Shown piece by piece: positions 58,437-64,000 of a stretch of DNA of 64,000 nucleotides. The stretch comes from Ditylenchus dipsaci. Its lineage: Eukaryota; Nematoda; Chromadorea; Rhabditida; Anguinidae. The stretch is taken from the NCBI GenBank assembly GCA_004194705.1, contig SADC01000893.1:46060-110059 (forward strand). The letters are read 5' to 3'. Below the pieces are notes generated by a model. It saw only the letters and a list, made by a program, of their open reading frames with translations, had not been told where the DNA came from and did not search any database. Each line of letters opens with the position of its first letter. Position 1 is the first letter of the stretch. A program made the position numbers and the translations under genes.

Positions 58437-58975
58437 TTCGTAAATCTGGCAAAACGCATTTACGCTACTGTCAAAGCATCTTCAGGATGTTTGAATTAGT
58501 GAAGGAAACAAGTTTTTGATCCTGAAACTTGAAAAAAGCAAGTGGAAAAAACCAAGTGGACGACCACTTGTTTTTGTTGGTACATGGGCTATCCGGATGA
58601 TCCAGCTATCAACATGGTCAGATGCACTGCGAAAATAGTCGAATATACAACACCCCCCAAATGACACCCCCCTCCTCCCCTTTAAGAAAAAATACTCTGC
58701 GAAAAACTTGTTCCATTACTTTTGGACGCTACTGTACAACATGATTACTGCCAACTAAGTTAACTACCATTTAGGTGCTAAAATGTGTTAATCTTTTTTA
58801 AATATACGAAGTCATACGAGCGTGATGATGAAAACTCGAAAAACAGCCTGTAAAACAGGATTTTACTACTGTCAAACCTTCTTTAGTATGCTCGGATCAG
58901 TACAGTAAACTAGTTTTGGAGCATGAAAAACACAAAAAAATTGCACCAAGTGGAGGACCATTTAATTTGATTGGT
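58437..58975. repeat. Two half copies of the GTGGTCGTCCACTTG family
   Basis: CTGTCAAAGCATCTTCAGGA...CCAAGTGGACGACCACTTG (to 58571) and CTGTCAAACCTTCTTTAGTA...CCAAGTGGAGGACCATTT (to about 58965). Only right arms are present. Confidence 0.55.
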
Positions 58976-59285
58976 GCATGGATTATCCAGTAGAACAGAA
59001 CATTTTCAATCAAAAAAGGTACGAACCAAAGACTATTAAACAAACGCCAAAACGTCGATAAATTCACATGTTGATGAATTCACCTAATGTTATACTAGCT
59101 CGGGGCCCGCGTGTCGGCGGACCACCTCGCCTTGGTCAAGATCCAAGTATGATGTTTTAAATTAATACATTTAAAAGAATAAAAGATGAAAATCAATTAA
59201 TCAACATATAACAACGCAAAACATCAAAAAATCTCTAATTACCAACAAACATATTTGCTTTCCTGGCAGACCACCTTTCTCTCCG

Positions 59286-60755
59286 TTGACACTTACTCAC
59301 TCCTGGCACGCCTACCTACTCTCCTGGAATACCAACTCACTCTCCTGGTCACTCTCCTGCTCAACCCACCACTCTCTTGCCTTAAGTGCCTACCCTCCTG
59401 CCCTACCCACCCACTCTCCTAGCTCAAGCACTTTCTTTCCTGTCCTATCTAAACACTCTCCTGGCTCAGACACCCAGTCTCCTACCATACCCACTCACTC
59501 TCCTGCTTGGGAACTCACCCTCTTGCCATACCCCCTCTCTTGTCCCAGGTACCTACTATCTTGCCCTACCACCCACTCTCCTAGCTCAAGTACCTACTCT
59601 CTTGGATCAGGTACCCACTCTTCTGACAAACACACCCACTCTTCTGGCTCGGATACCCACTCTCTCGGCTCAGTTACCCACTCTCTTGGCTCAGATACCC
59701 ACTTTTCTGCCACACGCACCACTCTCCTCATCCCTTTTTCAAATCTTACACTTTTTTCAACTCTAAAATCAAAAGTTTTGACAACAAGAATTTTCACTAA
59801 AACCCGAAAATTGAAACTAAAAAATATTAAAGCAAAATCCAAAATGATTATTTAACTCCTGCGAACCTCAGCTTCAATTTTGAAAAGTTGACCAAAAACC
59901 GTATAAAAACACTCCAAAAAAAATTAAAAACATTAATTGTCAACAAACAAAAATAAAACATTTCTAATAATATGTAGGAGATATCATCAATAAACACGCC
60001 AAACCATCGCCTACAAAGTTGCCATCAAAAATCTCAAAACTCTCTGTATTATTACTTACTCTCCTGACACATTTACTCATTCTCCTAGTGGTTCTATCCG
60101 CTCTCCAGGTGCTGCTATTCACTCTCCAGGTACCCCTACTTACTCTCTCGGCACACCTACTTCCTCTTCTATTAATCCTGCCCACTCTCCAGGTACGCCT
60201 ATCCACTCTCCTGACATACCTACCAACTCTCTTCTCTCACCTACCGACTCTTCTGGTACCCTAACCCACTCTCCTGGCTCACCTACCTACTCTCATGGTT
60301 TAAATACCCAATCTCCTTGTACCCCTACCTACTCTCTCTCAGACAAAAACATCAAACATCAAATCCCTGATAACAGCTCCGATACTTTGACTCCGAAACG
60401 AAAAACCAAGATTTGCTGACTAAAAGCCCAAAATTGAAACTAAAAAGATCTCAAACCGATATCCTTCTCCAGGTACCCCTATCTTCTCTCCATATATCCT
60501 TGCCCACTTTCCAGGTACCCCTACCCACTCTCCAGGTACCCTTACCCACTCTCAAGGTACCCTTACCTCCTTCCCTGGCACCTCTACTCACTCTCTGGCA
60601 CTCCTACCTACTCCCCTGGTACCCCACCCTTCCCTAGCACCTCTACTCATTCTCTGGTACCCCTAACTACTCCCCCGTACCCTGCCAACTCTCCTGGTAC
60701 CCTTAACCACGCTTCGGCACCTCTACTCACTCTCCGGGTACCCCTACCATTCCCC
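59286..60755. repeat. 21-bp minisatellite in three blocks
   Basis: Blocks 59286-59735, 60050-60330 and 60465-60755 are degenerate copies of a 21-bp unit (ACCCACTCTCCTGGTACCCC-like). The spacers share AAAATTGAAACTAAAAA wording, so there is a higher-order period. Strongly pyrimidine-biased on the plus strand. Because 21 is a multiple of three, long frames result: plus THSPGSD heptads, minus REWVSEP heptads. No start, splice or poly(A) context supports either as a gene. Confidence 0.75.
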
Positions 60756-61219
60756 TGGCAAAATTGCAGACGAAAAAATCAAGATTCCAGCTTCATAAAA
60801 AAAAAAAGATTTGACCAGGAAACCAAACAAAAGTTTTAGAAAAAATGGATAGGCTGAAATTCTTGCAATTTTTCGGAGCCAGACTAATGAACAAATTGAG
60901 AGAAAAATTAAAATGGGGTTAGTTAGTAAAATCACAGGCGTTAAATTTCAGAGGGTGATGTTATATCAAAAAAATCAGTATTATACATTTAGCCGGCAAC
61001 AGAAAAGACTCTCGCTTAATAATTGTTTTTTTTTGGTGAGGTTGGATTTCGTACTGGATCCGTCACGTAGTCCACAAATCCCGGTCCGGTCAATATCCTG
61101 TCAAATTCCATCCTAAATTTCCTTTGGTGACGTCTTTCTGTCACTACGCAAAGGACTACGACCAGTTAGCAACGGTTTTTTTTTAAATCGGATTTATCCA
61201 CTATTTCTTGGTTTTCTAT

Positions 61220-61805
61220 ATTGGCTTATTTATAAACGTTGTCGTCGTCGTTGTCGTTAAAAAAATGTTTTATAAAGGCACGACAACGACGACCTATTTA
61301 TAAAAATCCAACGACAACGCCAACGAAAACGAAACATATCTTCCAAATTAGAAAATTTTTCATTTTAAGTCGGAATTTTAAAGGGGCATGCTCACCTAAG
61401 GTAAAATTGTCAAACTTCTGTACGTATTTTTCAACTTGGTTTCTAACAAACTATACCTAAATAAAATTCTAAGCCTTGTTTTGTTAGAAACCAAGCCGAA
61501 AAATCTGCATAGAAGTTCAATGATTCGGAAAATTTTTTGAATTGGCGGGTACAATTGTAAAACAGGTGAGCATGCCCCTTTAAAGATTAAATATATTTCC
61601 ACACGTTTTCCCTCGAAATCTCGACTGAAAATGCGAAATTTGTCTAATTTCAAATGAAAATTTCGTTGTCCTTTGCGTTGTCGTTGGCGTTGTCGTTGGA
61701 TTTTTTATAAATAAGTCGTCGTTGTCGCTGTCGTCGTCGTTGGCGAAAAAAAGAGTTATAAAAAAAATATTCCAACGACGACGACAACGTTTATAAATGA
61801 GCCAT
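61220..61805. repeat. Family F foldback interrupted by a family A element
   Basis: Outer ends ATTGGCTTATTTATAAACG and ATAAATGAGCCAT with GTCGTCGTTGTCG arms as in 28874-29248. Length 586 bp; removal of the 200-bp insert and its TA leaves 384 bp, close to the intact 375. Confidence 0.75.
61381..61580. repeat. Family A foldback, intact 200-bp copy
   Basis: Ends AAGGGGCATGCTCACC and GGTGAGCATGCCCCTT; TA at 61379-61380 and 61581-61582. The reconstructed empty site AATTTTAAAGATT matches AATTTCAAAGATT in the family F copy at 29030, which identifies TA as the target. Confidence 0.85.
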
Positions 61806-62166
61806 ATGGCTTTTATTGGGCACTGTTTCTGGGTAACACCACCCGCGTACCACTTCTTTGATGTAACCAACTGGGCACTATTACCTGGGTGCTGCTACTT
61901 GGATGCCACAAATGTCTAAAAATAGTTTATGTCGCGCAACAAGAGAGGTACTACAAAACAGGAAAGTCGTACGCTATACTTTCCAAAATGTGTTTCACAA
62001 AGCTTGATTTTTCAAAGGTTTGTTCTTTTTTAAAAAGCTCGGATTTTTTTCTGTCAAACCTCGGATTTTCCGCTTGTTTTTATTTGCCCTTGTATTTATT
62101 AGTAAGTTGTGTTGAACTATTGTCAATTTGTTCTCAAAGGAGGTGGATCATTGAACTTCTGTACTA

Positions 62167-63383
62167 CAGGGTGTCCCAAAAAAAACTCCTACACTTCAAG
62201 GGCACCATAGGACTATTTTTAATTTTTCGTGCACGATATGTCATCTTGTAACCCTGGAAATCTCTAGCGAATGGTATATCAACATTCACTGAGTGACAAT
62301 GGCATAGTGGGTAAATAAACAGAACAAATGAAAAAAAAACAGGATTTTCGATCCCCGGATTTTCTGTTGTACCAAATCGACTCGTGGTAAAAAAAAATGG
62401 ATGAAGTTTTATGTGCTGTGATAACATTCTTTCACTGTGTTGTAGCGCAGATCAAGCGCTACAAAACCCATTTTGCAGAATATTTTTTCGAAGATATAAG
62501 TGTTGAGTTATGGCTTTTGAAAAAAAACCAAAAAATGGACAAAAATCAATTTTTCTTAATTTTTTCGAATTTTAGTCTTTTTTTAATGGTTTTGCTGAAT
62601 TCAAAAGACCATATCTCAACATTTAAATTTAGAAAAATTTTCTGTAAATAGGGTTTTGTAGCTCTTGATTTGCGCTACAACATACAGGGTGTCCCACAAA
62701 AACTGGTGCAAAAAAAATTCGTCCAAGGTTTCCCCTCCCCGCCGGGATTGGGCTTTTTCGTGTTTTAACGTCTCTTGGACGATGTTGAAAGATAGGAAAC
62801 ATTTGAAAATTCTGAAACACATACGGAAATGACAAGAAATGCGACAAAAAGGAATTATAAAAAATTGAACGAAAATTCAAAAATTGCACCAGTCTTTGTG
62901 GGACACCCTGTAATGTCAAGAAAAAAATCACAGTGCAAAACACTTAATCGAAATTGACCAGTTAAGGTGACAAAAGTGCTTGTCAAATTTTGTGAAATCA
63001 CTTTATTTTTGTGTTAAGAGCCGGATACTGAATTTTTGCAAATAATCCGTGAAATTCTTATATACAATAGAAAGAGGAAAAATAAATGCTGCAAAATCAT
63101 GTGTTTGAAATATTTTTGTAAGATGAATTTTGATATTAATACTTGACCTGAAAATACGTCAATATTTTTTTTCGTCAACAAAACACAAAATCCGGGGATT
63201 GGAAATCCGGTTTTTTTTATTTGTTCTGTCTGTTAAGCCACTATGCCATTGTCACTTAGTAAATGTTGATATACTATTCGCTAGAGAATTTCCAGGGCTA
63301 CAAGATGACATATCGTGCACGAAAAATTAAAAATAGTCCTACGGTACCCTTGAAGGGTAGGGGGGGCTTTTTGGGACACCCTG
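62167..63383. repeat. CAGGGTGTCCC element (family D ends) with arms of about 200 bp and a nested element
   Basis: TA-flanked. Left arm CAGGGTGTCCCAAAAAAAAC, TTCGTGCACGATATGTCATC, GGCATAGTGGGTAAATAAAC; right arm is the complement, ending GGGACACCCTG at 63383. Non-coding. A second TA-flanked CAGGGTGTCCC element lies inside. Confidence 0.75.
62695..62910. repeat. Nested CAGGGTGTCCC element, 216 bp
   Basis: CAGGGTGTCCCACAAAAACT and AGTCTTTGTGGGACACCCTG, TA on both sides. Confidence 0.75.
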
Positions 63384-63385
63384 TA

Positions 63386-63540
63386 GTTATGTAACTTGGT
63401 TTTTAACGAAACTATACCTAAAATTAAATTCTAGGCCTTGTTTGTTGGAACCAAGCTCAAAAATCCGCATAGAAGTTTAATGAATAGGCAAAAAAAATTG
63501 ACTTGGCGGGAGACACTCTGAACAGGGTGTCATGGCCCTT
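63386..63540. repeat. Right part of a family A foldback
   Basis: AACTTGGTTTTTAACGAAAC, AATTCTAGGCCTTGTTTG and CATGGCCCTT then TA; the left end was lost at the junction with the preceding element. Confidence 0.6.
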
Positions 63541-63735
63541 TAAAGTCAATATACGGTAACGAATTGTAGAAACTATACCTAAAATTAAATTGGGTAAAAA
63601 ACAAAACGGTTTTAAGGAAACGGTTCACGAAGTATATAAAGTGCCATACCGTTTCGCCAACCATCAACTGACGCTTTATGTGTGCCATTGAACGCGATTC
63701 CGCACCGCATTCCGCATGCGGATTTATTGATTACG

Positions 63736-63984
63736 TACCGTATTTCCTCTAATATAACCACCCGCTCTAATAAACCCACCCCCTCAACTTCAGTGTCTGT
63801 ATCTCGGAACAGAGTAAATATTCTGCAAAGCTGTTTTTTGCGTTTTCTTAGTTCCCACGAGCTCTACGATCCGCTTTTTGGATTTTGGTTGAAGCCACAA
63901 AATCTCAAATGACTCTAATAACCACCCCTCAGAAGGGGTTTGAAAAATAAACCCACCGGTGGTTAAATTAGAGGAAATACGGTA
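63736..63984. repeat. CCGTATTT family MITE (family B), 249 bp
   Basis: TACCGTATTTCCTCTAATAT and AAATTAGAGGAAATACGGTA; interior GTATCTCGGAACAGAGTAAA and CCCACGAGCTCTACGATCC. Confidence 0.75.
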
Positions 63985-64000
63985 GCTTTTAAAAAAAACC

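Noticed and set aside
59286..59855. 189-codon plus frame with THSPGSD heptads as a gene
   Set aside because: Other frames and the other strand are open too, because the repeat unit is 21 bp.

Overview
The window is nuclear DNA of a small invertebrate, most likely a nematode. Three things support this. There is an innexin gene, a protostome gap-junction family. Introns are very short (many 44-54 bp) with T-rich acceptors ending TTTTTAG or TTTTCAG. An unpaired 3' splice acceptor sits 5-55 bases upstream of every recognised start codon, which is what spliced-leader trans-splicing would look like. Degenerate TTAGGC motifs (the nematode telomere unit) recur inside repeats. The species cannot be named from the sequence alone.

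Genes, left to right: the 5' part of a coiled-coil protein gene (1-1157, minus, runs off the left edge); a complete eight-exon innexin gene (6278-8777, minus); a decayed copy of one innexin exon (14.6 kb); an SRR1-like gene (14822-16764, minus); EMG1/NEP1, the 18S rRNA pseudouridine methyltransferase (20287-23837, plus); a Merlin/ISXO2-type DNA transposon remnant (27147-27719); an unidentified basic-protein gene (30244-31458, minus) divergent from a 17-exon AGAP/centaurin-gamma ArfGAP gene (31617-55256, plus); a two-exon HMG-box gene (49903-50257, minus) nested in AGAP intron 12; and a 3'-terminal exon of an unidentified minus-strand gene (58262-58373).

By a rough tally of the coordinates listed, about 40% of the window is palindromic foldback DNA: TA-flanked MITE-like families (Tc1/mariner/pogo type by their ends), hAT-like MITEs with 8-bp target duplications, and families whose class is unclear. 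They crowd introns and spacers and are repeatedly nested in each other, up to four levels deep at 34.7-36.9 kb. Several nests restore the expected element length or empty site when the inner copy is removed. The rest is short-unit tandem repeats, GC-rich (CCGCCA)n arrays at 42.0-42.8 kb, a 21-bp minisatellite at 59.3-60.75 kb and a few non-repetitive islands.

A key caveat for any reader: in EMG1, AGAP, SRR1-like and HMG the conserved reading frame is broken 13 times, always by exactly one missing base and nearly always at a homopolymer. A tandem duplication at 42.1-42.6 kb differs between copies only by five one-base homopolymer contractions. The simplest explanation is an under-polished long-read assembly, so the broken frames should not be read as pseudogenes without checking.
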